Source of the DNA: Paroedura picta | Taxonomy: Eukaryota; Chordata; Lepidosauria; Squamata; Gekkonidae | Assembly: GCF_049243985.1 (NCBI RefSeq) | Contig: NC_135381.1 | Location: forward strand, 14,619,345-14,683,344 | DNA length: 64,000 nucleotides | Direction: 5' to 3' | Part shown: positions 35,721-46,791 of the stretch, in pieces | How the letters are laid out: the number at the start of each line of letters is the position of its first letter | How positions within the stretch are numbered: the stretch's first letter is position 1 | The notes under the pieces: model-generated | Databases searched by the model: none | Told to the model about the DNA's origin: nothing | Seen by the model: the letters and a program-made list of their open reading frames with translations, nothing else | Made by a program: the position numbers and the translations under genes

Positions 35721-35724
35721 CCGA

Positions 35725-36291
35725 TCATAAAGATATCATTACCCTGATTTCGTTTTGGTAGAGATCAGGGATCATCCCCAGCGGGGACTGTACCATTCTG
35801 ACACTGGTCTTCCCAAAGAGTTTATGCTCGTACTGAATGAGCTGCTGCCAGAAGCCGATGTTGGGCCGGATGATGGGCCGGCAGGCCTTGACCCAGGCGT
35901 GTGCGCTGGCCAGGGACATCGAGTGGTACTTCATCAGGTAGGCCATGCAAAGGGCCGCAGAGCGGCTGACGCCTGCAGCACAGTGTACCAGGGTGCGGCC
36001 CTGGTTTAAATCCACCACGTGAATCTTATCGGCGACGGCGTCAAAGAAGTCGTAAAGACGGGCCGAGGGGGTGTCAGCAACAGGAACGTGGATGTAGTTA
36101 ATGTCTGGGAAATAGGTGTTGACCACTTCCACGGAGACGTTGATGACCGTGGTGATCCGGTTGGCATACAGGAAGAGCTTGTTGTTGGCGGCCTCGCCAT
36201 TGCTGAGGAACAGGCTGTTGGTGATCCGGGACAGGCCATAGACAGACGGATGCCTGAACAGGATGGGGATGGCTCTGAAGGCTGTATTCAT
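35725..36291 (-). CDS. DUSP18: Dual-specificity phosphatase 18, complete single-exon ORF
   Basis: A small atypical dual-specificity phosphatase of 188 aa, the same length as human DUSP18 as I recall it. It removes phosphate from Tyr and Ser/Thr; DUSP18 has been placed in cytosol and mitochondria. The active-site loop HCAAGVSR contains the nucleophile Cys104 and Arg110, and the general acid is Asp73 in PVADTP. The LSRITNSLFLSNG start and the AWVKACRPIIRPN helix are typical of the DUSP14/18/21 group. The ORF has no intron, as in mammals. It lies on the minus strand between SLC35E4 and OSBP2, exactly as in human 22q12, which separates it from DUSP14 and DUSP21. Non-coding 5' exons are likely upstream (above 36291) but are not resolved. 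Confidence 0.97.
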   Translation of the reverse strand: MNTAFRAIPILFRHPSVYGLSRITNSLFLSNGEAANNKLFLYANRITTVINVSVEVVNTYFPDINYIHVPVADTPSARLYDFFDAVADKIHVVDLNQGRTLVHCAAGVSRSAALCMAYLMKYHSMSLASAHAWVKACRPIIRPNIGFWQQLIQYEHKLFGKTSVRMVQSPLGMIPDLYQNEIRVMISL

Positions 36292-37384
36292 TAAGGCGAA
36301 CTTTAGACATCAGCTACAATGGAGGGCATCATGGTCGCTCACTGGACCTAGAGGTAGAAAGGGGAGCTGTGGCGTTATGGACACAGAAATAAACTTGGGG
36401 TTCCATTCCTGCCCTTTATCAACTTAAGTGAATTTCCCTTGGCTCCAAAGAACAGTTCTCCAAAATTGCTAGGTTAAAGACCAGGAGCATCTTAGAGACC
36501 GGCAAGAATTTCAGGGTATAAGCCAGCCTTTCTCAACTTTTTAACCGCTGAGAAACCCCTGACACATTCTTTAGGCTTCCAGAAGTGGGACGATTGTGCA
36601 GAATAGCTGTGTATAGCTGTGTACATGCCCACTTGGTATTAGACAAATTAATGCAGTAGAAGTTTGTTGATTGCTAGCTGGGGGCAAGAATGGGGGAAAG
36701 GCTTTGACCTCCCTTGCCTACTTAGCAAGCCTTCTGGGGCCATCTGGTTGGTAACTGTGGGCAAAAAAGAAGAGTTGGTCATATGCCACTTTTCTCTATC
36801 AGAAGTCTCAAAGCATCTTACAATTGCCTTCCCTACCCTCTCCCCACAACAGATACCCTGTGAGGTAGGTGTCTGCTGAGATAGCCCTGATATTACTGCT
36901 CTGTCAAAACAGTTCAAAAAGGACTGTGACTAGCCCTAGGTCAACCAGCTAGCTGCATGTGGAGGAGCAGGGAATCAAACCCAGCTCGCCAGATTAGAAG
37001 CCACTGCTCTTAACCACTACACCAAGCTGGCTCACAGGATACTAGACGGCATAGCCAGTTCAGCTGACCCAGAAAGGCTCCTGCCAAAGCTTAACACAGT
37101 ACACAGTAATTGAAAATTAAACTATGAATGCAAAAAGGTCATGATATAAATTCCTCTCCAGCTGGGCTGCCACACAGCATCCCTGTTTGCCCTCTCTCTG
37201 TATACCTGTATCACCGCTGACCCAATAGTGCCGGCTTCTACTTCAGCCTTAGGACAGTGAGTCAGGAAGCCCTTTCCTTGGACATCATATGCATGCTGGT
37301 CTTAGAAAAATGCTTAGAGGAGAGAAGAAAGAAACAAGTCTTGGAAAGTTCTCAAAGGGGAATCCCTTCTAAATCTTCCTTCGG
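36292..37384. repeat. DUSP18 upstream flank with MIR/CORE-like SINE
   Basis: Positions 36525-36610 hold a hAT-type fragment ('ccagcctttctcaacttttt'). Positions 36760-37035 are a minus-orientation SINE, from 'gaagagttggtcatatgcca' through 'taccctgtgaggtaggtgtc' to the tRNA-head end 'aaccactacaccaagctggc'. No further exon is visible. Confidence 0.65.
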
Positions 37385-38110
37385 CAACTTTTTTTTCTTT
37401 CCCATCACTCACTTAAAAAGATCCAGATTAGCACTGTTATTAAAATTATACATAAATGGTATGATGCACCTATTAGGTTATCATATGTTAACCGCGCCCA
37501 CGGTGTAAATTGTTGGAGAGGATGTGGGCAGTTGGGGACCACTCTGCAAGTGGTGGGAATGCCCTGTTATTAAAGAGAATCTGGAGTAATAGATTCAATG
37601 AAATTCAAAATATAACAAAGGGATAATTAATCCCCTCGGCTGCTTTTGCTTTTCTTAATTTCTGTGAAAAGCACAATGCATGTTGTACTGATAAGACTTC
37701 AACAAATTCCATGTTGGTAACAGCTGGCATGGGAATTGCATGTAATGGGGAAAATGCCAAAAATTTGACTATAGAAAATTGGTGGAACAAATTGAAACCA
37801 TTTATAATATTAGAAAAAATAACTAGGAATATTAAAACTATTAGGAGGTCTCAAAATAAGGAAGATTCTTACTGTATCTGGAAACCAGGAGTCAACTATA
37901 AAAATCAATATAGAAAATGGTGACGTAAATATGCAGTTCTATGATGGATTCATTTATGTGTGTATGTGGGGTTTTTTTCCTTCTCTCTTCCTTCTCCCCT
38001 CCCTGGCCTGGATTTAGTGCTCCTGCTGTTTGTCATGGGGTTCATGTGATGGTTTTTTGTCTTGTCTTAAAAAAATAAAATGAAAATAAAATTTAAAGAA
38101 TTATATAAAA
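37385..38110 (+). mobile_element. L1 LINE 3' end, 5'-truncated
   Basis: Broken frames read like the L1 ORF2 C-terminus: KWYDAPIRLSYVN, then GVNCWRGCGQLGTTLQ and a WWECP-like remnant, followed by LVTAGMGIA and ENWWNKLKPF. The element ends in an A-rich tail at about 38066-38110. It carries several frame changes, so it is dead. Confidence 0.8.
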
Positions 38111-38232
38111 ACAAGCAAACCCAAAAAGCCAAGCTATGCAGAAGGGGAGTGGTTGCAACATTTGTAGCCATGTGGAAAATGTAGACAAGAAATGAGGCAA
38201 GGCCACACTTGCAAGGAAGTCTTTGCTCTAGC

Positions 38233-38356
38233 CTAGGGTGGCCAAACCGTGGCTCTCCCAGATGGCCATGGACTACAATTACCATGAGCCCTGGCAAGGG
38301 CTCATGGTAATTGTAGTTCATGGACATCTGGGAGAGCCACGGTTTGGCCACCCCTG
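38233..38356. mobile_element. Diverged palindromic hAT-type MITE
   Basis: Foldback with 'gggtggccaaaccgtggctc' arms around a short 'ccctggcaagggc' loop. It is a distinct subfamily of the CAGGGGTAGTCAA element. Flanks show no convincing target duplication. Confidence 0.7.
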
Positions 38357-38717
38357 CTTTGGGCTCTGAGACAGCAGGGAATAGATGAAGCAGAAATGTT
38401 ACCTTTAGGGAGTGTCTCCTTGAGAACTTTTCATGCCTCCAGGGCTTGACGACAACCAGGAAGTTCACAAGAACTGCTCTGAAAAAGAAGGCACAAGGTA
38501 ATGGGAGAGGCTGGCATCAACATTCTTGTTTTCCCCATCCCTGATTGCATAGAGAAGAGAGATTCTATAATAGTCCTGATAACTGCTCCATTGCAGTTTG
38601 GACAGGAAGGAGCTCTGTGGAGTTGCAGGGGCATAATCATGTCAACTATGAGAACTGAATGGCCCTCATGAGCATATCTAGTACTCAAAGAAAGCCCTAT
38701 CCAGAGCTGGCTGCCAA

Positions 38718-39121
38718 TTCAGTGAGGATAGAAGAAGAAGAAGAAGAAGAAGAAGAAGAAGAAGAAGAAGAAGAAGAAGAAGAAGAAGAAGAAGAAGAAG
38801 AAGAAGAAGAAGAAGAAGAAGAAGAAGAAGAAGAAGAAGAAGAAGAAGAAGAAGAGTTGCCTCTTATATGCTCCTTATCTTTACCCAACGAAGTCTCAAA
38901 GCGACTTACAGTCGCCTTCCCTTTCCTCTCTCCACAACAAACACCCTGTGAGGTGGGTGAGGCTGAGAGAGCCCTGATATCATTGCTCGGTCAGAACAGC
39001 TTTCTCAGCACAGTGGCGAGCCCAAGGTCACCCAGCTGGCTGCATGTGGGGAAGCGGGGAATCAAACCTGGCTCACCAGATTAGAAGTCCACACTCCTAA
39101 CCACTACACCAAACTGGCTGT
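38718..39121 (-). repeat. MIR/CORE-like SINE with expanded GAA tail
   Basis: A (GAA)n run of about 125 bp (38731-38856) adjoins a minus-orientation SINE: 'caccctgtgaggtgggtgag', 'caaggtcacccagctggctg' and 'aaccactacaccaaactggc'. The GAA run is the expanded SINE tail. The poly-Glu and poly-Ser frames over it are artefacts. Confidence 0.85.
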
Positions 39122-39359
39122 AGAAAACACTACTGCCAGTCCAAAAATCATACTGTTTAGTGTTGACGTGGTTAGAATATCAGAGTTGTATATGGAAGAA
39201 TGGGAGAGGAGTCCCCACTTGACCTCGGAATCTTACTGGGTAACCTTGGGCCAGTATACTCTCAGACTAACCTACCTTACATGGTTGTTGTTAGGAAAAA
39301 AGGCAGGCAGGGGTGGGATGCAGTTGTAAGTTGCTTTGGAGAGACAACCTTCACCTTAT

Positions 39360-39680
39360 TTATTTACTTCACTTATACCCTCTCCCTTCTTCCTAATGGA
39401 GAACCAAAGCATCTGACATCTTCCTTTTTTCCAGTCTGTCTGAACAACCCTGTGAGGCAGGTTAGGCTGAGTGTGACTGGCTCAAGGTCTCCCAGCAGGC
39501 TTTCATGGCACAGTGCAAATTTGAACCTGGGTCTCCCAGATCCTAGTATCAAGATGAGTAGCTGTGTTTGTCTGTAGCAGCAGAAAAGAGCAGCCGATGT
39601 CTTCGGAAGTGAGCAGTGACTCACAGAATCTGCCCCAAAGTTGTTAGTCTTTAAGGGGCTATTGGTCTCACTCTTTTATA
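39360..39680 (-). repeat. MIR-like SINE and adjoining dispersed repeat
   Basis: Positions 39360-39545 hold 'aacaaccctgtgaggcaggt' and 'ttgaacctgggtctcccaga', the reverse of a MIR-type element. Positions 39560-39680 hold the 'tgtttgtctgtagcagcag' dispersed repeat that recurs within the tandem duplication at 42541 and 43910. Confidence 0.6.
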
Positions 39681-41020
39681 TAGGTCCTAGTACTCTAAGC
39701 AATACACCTTCTGTCTCCCCAAAGAAAGGTTATATTTTAATATAAATTATATCTTTCATAAACAACTGCATGAAATCTGTATTAAAATTCAGTCTTCAGG
39801 TTTCTTTTCCTGACTGCATGGTTGTGTTATTTGTGTTACCTGATGTTTCTGTAAACAAGGACAATATATAGCAAAGACCACTTCTCTGTTGATACATTCC
39901 TACAATAGGGCAAGGGAGATTTTCCAGTTCTTAGGGAGCAATCCTGTTGTACTTCTGTCTACACAGTGAGGTTTATTTCCAGGCACGTGTTTTCAGGATT
40001 GCATTGTGAGTTCCTAAGCTACACCACCAAACTCTGATTGTGCGAGTTTGGTCTGTCCTGTTGCACTTCCACAACAATAGGCAGTCCATGTTGGACTAAC
40101 TGGTGGTTTTGTACTAGTCCAAACCCAACTTTGCTTTTTCACACATCATGACAATAAAAATCCTGCACGGCCGTTCTTGACACACGCCATCTGCATGCAC
40201 ACAGGAATGTTTGCGCGTGCAGGAGGTAAAATCAGAAAGGACTGGGTTTACTTTAAATGCAGCCACTCTGCGGTTATACTCCCGATACAGGGAAAGAAGC
40301 AAAGCACACAATGGTCCTGAATAAAAATGCATGAAAAGATGACCAAAGACAACAGCACCCTCCTGCTGATTGCTCCCCCAGCACATGGTACACTGTCCCT
40401 AGAGAGGGAGGTTCTATTCTCACGGCTTATAATAGCTCTGTGCACCTAGTACAGTCCCACGCGAGATCAAAACCGTCTTGAGGTTAGGCTGCGATTCCAC
40501 AAGAATTGGCTTGCTGGATCGCTTACTAGCCTGTTAACTAACTCAATAGCTTAAGTGTCCGTTTAATTCTGAATATGCTGTTAAGTTTCTTTCCTATGAA
40601 ACTTCCAGGGGAGGCAAAGGATGCTACAACCTGGACAAGATTAGTAATAGCCCAGAACTGGAAGCAAGAAGACACACCAGGGGAGGGAGTGACTTGGCTT
40701 GACATCACTGGGGAATGGAGTAAGAGGCCAAAACCGTCCAGCTTAGTAAACAAAAGAGCGCTGGAAGCATTTCAGAATTTGGCACCTGCATTTGGACGTT
40801 GTGAAGAGGCAGCCTCATAATGGACCCTTATCATGAATAGCGTTAAGGTGGCATCGGCGGGAAACCACCTGGTTTTCTCTGCTTGCTTGCTTTCTTTGTT
40901 CTTCCTAGGTTCTTAATGGCAACGAATCAAATGCTTTTTTAAACAAACCACTAGCTAAATATCCGCAGAGCCCCCAGGGAAAGAGCCCCTTTCCCGCTCG
41001 AGTAGCTGACATTCGGGAGG
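39681..41020. other. Non-coding stretch before a CpG-rich promoter
   Basis: No exon recognised. It could contain DUSP18 5' untranslated exons, given that DUSP18 is transcribed leftward and no other promoter-like island lies between. Confidence 0.3.
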
Positions 41021-41021
41021 C

Positions 41022-41249
41022 GGAAGAAGGAGGAGGAGGAGGAGGAGGAGGAGGAGGAGGAGGAGGAGGGGGGGTAGACTGCCTCTGGACATGGACGCTC
41101 CACCTGGCTCTCTTGGCCCACGCCTTCCGCCTTCCGGGCCCCCCCCCCAGCCCCCGCCGCCCCCGGGCCCAGCGCCGGCCCCTCTCCTTACCCCGCCCGC
41201 CCCCGAGGCCTCCTGCGCGGCCCGGGCCCCCTTCTCCACGCCGCGGCGC

Positions 41250-41290
<41 letters not shown>

Positions 41291-41500
41291 CGCGCGAGCC
41301 GGCGGGGTTTCCAGGGCAACCGAGGAGGCCGGCCCCCATTGTGACCCTGCCCCCCCCCCGCCCGCCCGCCCGCCCGGCATGGCGCCGCCCGCCTCCAGAA
41401 CGGGCGGGTGAGCCATGGAAGGCGACAAGGACAACGTCCCTCTCCCCGTCGTCACTTTCTTCCAGCCCCAGGCGAGCCAGGAGCCGCTGCTTTTCAGGTC
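41022..41500 (+). promoter_or_regulatory. CpG-rich promoter with GGA and CAG repeats
   Basis: GC-rich stretch with a (GGA)n run at about 41025-41070 and (CAG)12 at 41253-41288. It contains exon 1 of the small basic protein gene (41415-41497). It may be bidirectional, with DUSP18 leftward, but that is inference. Confidence 0.55.
41091..41407 (+). CDS. Candidate alternative first exon, Pro-rich with poly-Q tract
   Basis: An ATG at 41091 opens a frame of 106 codons: MDAPPGSLG, Pro-rich runs, thirteen consecutive Gln at about residues 54-66, then APPASRTGG. The frame stops at TGA 41409, just before the ATG of the next exon at 41415 in the same frame. CGG|GTGAGC at 41408 is a strong splice donor, and the phase there (2) matches the acceptor at 45009. 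Spliced, it would read ...SRTGG-LFTGNE. It could instead be an upstream ORF or a non-coding leader. GC content alone could keep this frame open. Confidence 0.3.
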
Positions 41501-44500
41501 AGGGCAGTAAGAGGCACGCTCCGAGGGGCAGGAGATGCAAGAATGCGGCCAGGGTGTCCCAGTGGGCTGTGGGAGGACGGGGAACCTCGGGACTCGCAGC
41601 TTCACCTGCCTGCCTTACAGGGTGGTTGTTAGGGGGGGAAGGAGGGAGGGGGAGGGGTCACCGTGGTCAGTCGCTGTGCAGCCCCGTTGGAGAGGCAACC
41701 GCCTTCACCTTATTTATTTCCTTGTCTTATTTATTTTATTTTATTTATTTCCTTGTCTTATTTATTTGCATTTGTATACCGCCTTCCCTTGTGGCTCAGG
41801 GCGGTTTGCGGAATAGCGTTAGATGAGTAGCAGAGGACAAGTTTGACAACTTCATCGTAATATCAGCATCATCTGTCGTAACATAACATGTTCAAGTGGT
41901 TTAGGACTGCAGTCCCATAGAGCAGTGGTCCTCAACCTTTTTATCACCGGTGGGGGGTAGTTTACTCCTCTACTCTCAACCACTGCCCTAACGCTCTCTG
42001 ATCGCTATGGTAATGTTTAAACATCCCTTCAAAATAAGATACAGACACGCCACAACAATGAAGTGTGTTGTAAAGGGCCGGGGGGGGGGGGGGAGCCGTC
42101 CTTCGGGGCCCATCTCCAATTAGTCAAAGGACCACATGTGGTCTGGGACCCACAGGTTGGGGATTGCTACCATAGAGGGAGTTTATCTGGATAGGAGGGA
42201 TTTCTGTGGTCACTGACCTCAACCCATTGCCTGGCGGAAGAGCTCTATTTTGCAGGCCCTCCGGAACTGTGATGGCGCGGGCAGGGTGTCATTTATACCC
42301 TCTCCCTTCACCCCAATGGAAACCCAAGGCATCTGACATCCTCCTGTTTTGTTGTCACAACAACCCTGCGAGATAGTTTAGGCCGAGTGTGACTGGTTCT
42401 AGGTCTGTCCAGACACACTTCTGCTGTGGCTCCCCATGCTTTTGGGGTTGCAAGACCCAGAGTGCCCTGTCTCTGAGCACGTGCAGAATTATTTTCATTG
42501 AAAAAACGTAACGATAGGAAGGCTAGAGAACGTTTTTTTTAAACAGTACATCTTCAGAAGTGAGCAGTGACTCATCCACTGCCACAAATTTTGTTAGTCT
42601 TTAAGTTGCTATTGGACCCTTGCTCTTTTCTACAGATCCTAATACTGTGAACATTACACCTTCTGTCTCCCCAAAGAAATATTATATTTTAATGTACATT
42701 ATGTCCTTCATAAACAACTGCTGCTCTGTCTCTGAGCACATGCAGAATTCTTTTCACTGAAAATAACCCAACAACAGTAAGGTTGGAGAATTTTTTTTTA
42801 AGTTATGTGCCCCCAAGGCAGTTTATTTATTCCAGCCCCAGGCGAGCCAGGAGCCGCTGCTTTTCAGGTCAGGGCAGTAAGAGGCACGCTCCGTGGGGCA
42901 GGAGATGCAAGAATGCGGCCAGGGTGTCCCAGTGGGCTGTGGGAGGACGGGGAACCTCGGGACTCGCAGCTTCACCTGCCTGCCTTACAGGGTGGTTGTT
43001 AGGGGGGGAAGGAGGGAGGGGGAGGGGTCACCGTGGTCAGTCGCTGTGCAGCCCCGTTGGAGAGGCAACCGCCTTCACCTTATTTATTTCCTTGTCTTAT
43101 TTGTTTTATTTTATTTATTTCCTTGTCTTATTTATTTGCATTTGTATACCGCCTTCCCTTGTGGCTCAGGGCGGTTTGCGGAATAGCGTTAGATGAGTAG
43201 CAGAGGACAAGTTTGACAACTTCATCGTAATATCAGCATCATCTGTCGTAACATAACATGTTCAAGTGGTTTAGGACTGCAGTCCCATAGAGCAGTGGTC
43301 CTCAACCTTTTTATCACCGGTGGGGGGTAGTTTACTCCTCTACTCTCAACCACTGCCCTAACGCTCTCTGATCGCTATGGTAATGTTTAAACATCCCTTC
43401 AAAATAAGATACAGACACGCCACAACAATGAAGTGTGTTGTAAAGGGCCGGGGGGGGGGAGAAGCCGTCCTTCGGGGCCCATCTCCAATTAGTCAAAGGA
43501 CCACATGTGGTCTGGGACCCACAGGTTGGGGATTGCTACCATAGAGGGAGTTTATCTGGATAGGAGGGATTTCTGTGGTCACTGACCTCAACCCATTGCC
43601 TGGCGGAAGAGCTCTATTTTGCAGGCCCTCCGGAACTGTGATGGCGCGGGCAGGGTGTCATTTATACCCTCTCCCTTCACCCCAATGGAAACCCAAGGCA
43701 TCTGACATCCTCCTGTTTTGTTGTCACAACAACCCTGCGAGATAGTTTAGGCCGAGTGTGACTGGTTCTAGGTCTGTCCAGACACACTTCTGCTGTGGCT
43801 CCCCATGCTTTTGGGGTTGCAAGACCCAGAGTGCCCTGTCTCTGAGCACGTGCAGAATTATTTTCATTGAAAAAACATAACGATAGGAAGGCCAGAGAAC
43901 GTTTTTTTTAAACAGTACATCTTCAGAAGTGAGCAGTGACTCATCCACTGCCACAAATTTTGTTAGTCTTTAAGTTGCTATTGGACCCTTGCTCTTTTCT
44001 ACAGATCCTAATACTGTGAACATTACACCTTCTGTCTCCCCAAAGAAATATTATATTTTAATGTACATTATGTCCTTCATAAACAACTGCTGCTCTGTCT
44101 CTGAGCACATGCAGAATTCTTTTCACTGAAAATAACCCAACAACAGTAAGGTTGGAGAATTTTTTTTTAAGTTATGTGCCCCCAAGGCAGTTTATTTATT
44201 TATTTTATTTATAATTTAATTTATACCCCGCCACTCCCAAACCAGCTCATGGCAGCTAACAGTAGATAAAACGCCACAGTAAAACCCCCCTGGCAGCCCA
44301 TTTCCCCACTGTTGTTATTTTTTAAATCTGCACCTTCATATCGATCTATTGTTACACCAATATGTGTAACAAGTTCAGTGGGTTCCCAGCTTTCATTTTA
44401 AAAAATGAGGAAGTGTTTCGCTCTTCTGATGTAGTGGTTAAAAGTGGCAGCCTCTAATCTGGAAAGCTCTTCTGATGTAGTGGTTAAAAGTGGCGGCCTC

Positions 44501-46791
44501 TAATCTGGAAAGCTGGGTTTGATTCCCCACTCCTCCACATGAAGGTGACCTTGAACGAATCACAGTCTTGTTACAGCTGTTCTCACAGAGCAGTTCTGTC
44601 AGAGCTCTTTCAGCCCCACCTAATAATGGCCCCTAAAATATATGTATAATCTCCACATTCGGAGGCAGGAGCCCAGTAGATCTTCTGCCCCAGCCTCAAC
44701 CAAAGACCTGGCGGAAGAGCTCTGTTTTACTGGCCCTGCAGAAATGTGTAAGTTCCTGCAGGGCCCTCAGCTCTTCTGGGAGCCCATTCCACCAGGTTGG
44801 AGCCAGGACTGAAAAGGCCCTGCCCCTGGTTGTAGCAGCCCCATGGTCTCAGTACTCTATGGGTGACCATACCAGAACAGGGAAACCACACAAACCTGTT
44901 CCCATGTTGCAAACTGCCATGGAGATCTGGTGATACCAGAAACAGACACTCTTGGTTGTAGAGAGAATTGGGGCATCATTTTAAACCAGCTTGCTTTCTC
45001 TCTTTTAGCTTGTTCACAGGCAATGAAGTAGCACTGCGGAGGTTTTTACCCAAGAGCCACATATCTAATGTGATCATTCGTGACAACACCAGCGTTCAGC
45101 GAGTGCAGGAAATTAAGGTAAGGCTTGCATTTGGATCTCAGCAACCCCAGGCTGGCTCAAAACAGGATTCCTTGGAAGGGGGCAGGTCAAATTGTGGATC
45201 CTCAGACCTCAGGGCAGTGCCACCACATGTCCCTTTCCATTAGCCAGAGGCCAAGGGCCAAAGCCTGCAGCCCTCCTGGGTCTGATCAAGAAAGTCACCC
45301 TTGCAAGGTAGGATGGCCTGATTCAAGCTGACTAACCAAATGTATAGTACATTATTATCACTCAGTGAATTGGGTATGTTGCTAACGGAATGATCTGACC
45401 AATCAGATGGATTTGCCAATTAACCCAAATTCCCTGCAGTTGAACAAACACTTCCACCCATGAGCTCAGGTGCTAATGAGATGGATGGAACACACCTTCC
45501 TAGACTCTTGTGTCCTTGAAGCTGCATCAGGCCTATAGGTATGGCCGGCAACTGGGTTACCTCCCTCCTCTTTGAAGCTACAGGCAGTTTGAATTATATT
45601 TTTTAAAGAAGACACTTCCATCTTCTCTTGAACTCAGCTTGAACCGTTATTTAAAGTGAACAAGAAACTGCTTGGAGGAGCTGGTTTCTAGATGGTGTGA
45701 ATGTGGGAGACTGTTCCAGGGTCACTTTGGATTTCATGTTGTATTTCTAGTATGACAGGAGTGCCACCTTTGTGGAGAACCAAGGGTAGATTGATAATCT
45801 AGGCAGAGTAAAAAGATACAGATATCTCAGGTGCAAGTTTGAATATTGTGTTGCTTCTGGCATTGCCAGCCCCCCCCCCCCCAAGTAGAGAGAACCTCAA
45901 AATGCTATGAATTTCCCCTGTCACTCACTTCTAGCTGACACCTGGGCACTAATTTTACCAAGAATCTTCAGCAATTTGGCACATTGCTGGACGGGGGCAT
46001 GTTAATCTTGATCTATCAAGGTTTGTTAGTTGTGCTCACTAAATTATTATAAGATGAGGAAGCAGGAAAATGGGGAGAGGCTTTCAGAAAAGGCAAAGAG
46101 GAAATAGTGGGATATGGGGAAATGAGGTGCCTTCTTCAAGTCCTTGTGGGTCCCCACTTGTCATGTATCAGGTATTCCCAACAAGGGGTCCATGGATCCC
46201 TAGGGATCCACAGGAGCTCTGGAGGGGGTTCGTGGCCTTTCCCCTCTTACCTTTATGGATTTGGCCATAGAGGGAGCAAAAGGAGGGCAAAGGGTGCAAG
46301 TGGTGATGTCATTTCTGGTGACATGTCACTTCTGGAGGACAGGGCAGGGAGGCGTGGCCAGCTGACATCACTTCCGGGGGTCCCCAAAGCCTGAAAATTT
46401 ATTTCAGGGGCTCCTCCACAGTCAAAAGGTTGGGAAAGCTTGCCTTATATAATCCCTGGTTATTGCTATTTCTTCTGTGGGTCTTTTTTAAAAGCTTAAG
46501 CACTTGGACAACAGCAAAAGAAAAGTCGGCAATTACTTTGAACATATGAAGAAGTCGTTTCTCCATGACCAGCAGAACAAGATGAATAGGTGGAAGCAGC
46601 AGTATAGTCGATACCAGAGAATGCTGGAGAAGATTGACCAGCGAGCCATGCAGGAAGCCACATCAAACCACTTAATGCTGCTACCTGCCCAGAAATCCTC
46701 CCTCCACGTACCGAAACCCAAACAGAAGAAGAAGAAGAAAACCCCTGGAGGTGGGGTGAAGTGGGGGGATGCGGGTTCCACCTCATTTTGA
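41415..46791 (+). CDS. Uncharacterised small basic protein, possibly C5orf52-like
   Basis: Three exons, 41415-41497, 45009-45117 and 46495-46791, give 489 nt, 162 aa plus stop, with matching phases (2, then 0). Exon 1 begins MEGDKDNVPLPVVTFFQPQ and follows a CpG-rich promoter. Exon 2 carries the most conserved-looking core, RRFLPKSHISNVIIRDN then SVQRVQEIK. Exon 3 is a charged, probably helical segment (YFEHMKKSFLHDQQ, MNRWKQQYSRYQRM) with a Lys-rich tail. No signal peptide or membrane segment. The core recalls the uncharacterised vertebrate C5orf52 family, but that is from memory. Function unknown. A recent 1.37-kb tandem duplication in intron 1 copies the end of exon 1, and a decayed copy of exon 2 lies at 57998-58345. 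Confidence 0.72.
41461..44200 (+). repeat. Recent 1.37-kb tandem duplication
   Basis: Unit 1 is 41461-42830 and unit 2 is 42831-about 44200; the offset is 1370 bp, falling to 1369 after a G-run. Only a few differences are visible, for example gagggg versus gtgggg near 41523/42893 and a g/a change in a TTTATTT run. The unit contains the last 37 nt of exon 1 and its splice donor, a CTTATTTATT low-complexity run, a hAT-type fragment, an L2-like piece and two SINE-like pieces. Unit 2 therefore carries a second intact donor at 42867. Confidence 0.95.
41921..42172. repeat. hAT-type non-autonomous element (also at 43291-43541)
   Basis: Left end 'cagtggtcctcaaccttttt' and right end 'cacaggttggggattgctac' form imperfect inverted repeats of the CAGTGGTYCTCAACCT hAT type. 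It is copied in the second duplication unit. Confidence 0.65.
44420..44640 (+). repeat. SINE with internally duplicated head
   Basis: A 46-bp unit starting 'gctcttctgatgtagtggtt' is repeated head-to-tail at 44420-44465 and 44466-44511, followed by the normal SINE body ('gggtttgattccccactcct'). The duplicated part is the tRNA-like A-box region. Confidence 0.7.
44690..44870 (-). repeat. L2-like LINE fragment, minus orientation
   Basis: Contains 'ctggcggaagagctctgttt' and 'gagcccattccaccaggttg', the reverse of the L2-like ORF2 end. Related short pieces are at 42225-42290 and 43595-43660. Confidence 0.6.
45118..46494. other. Intron 2 of the small basic protein gene
   Basis: The first 260 bp (to about 45380) have a decayed copy at 58070-58345. 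Positions 46180-46440 hold a repeat with inverted ends ('aaggggtccatggatcccta' and 'cagtcaaaaggttgggaaag'), probably hAT-type. The rest is not recognised. Confidence 0.5.

Noticed and set aside
38659-39084. Frame with a long poly-Glu tract
   Set aside because: Produced by a GAA microsatellite and a SINE. Both strands give homopolymers.
40905-41605. Minus-strand frames with poly-Leu, poly-Cys or Pro runs
   Set aside because: Caused by the CAG and GGA repeats in a GC-rich promoter.
41113-41826. 237-codon frame with poly-Ser tract
   Set aside because: Frame-shifted reading of the CAG repeat and of SINE-type sequence in the tandem duplication. It does not fit the splice phases.
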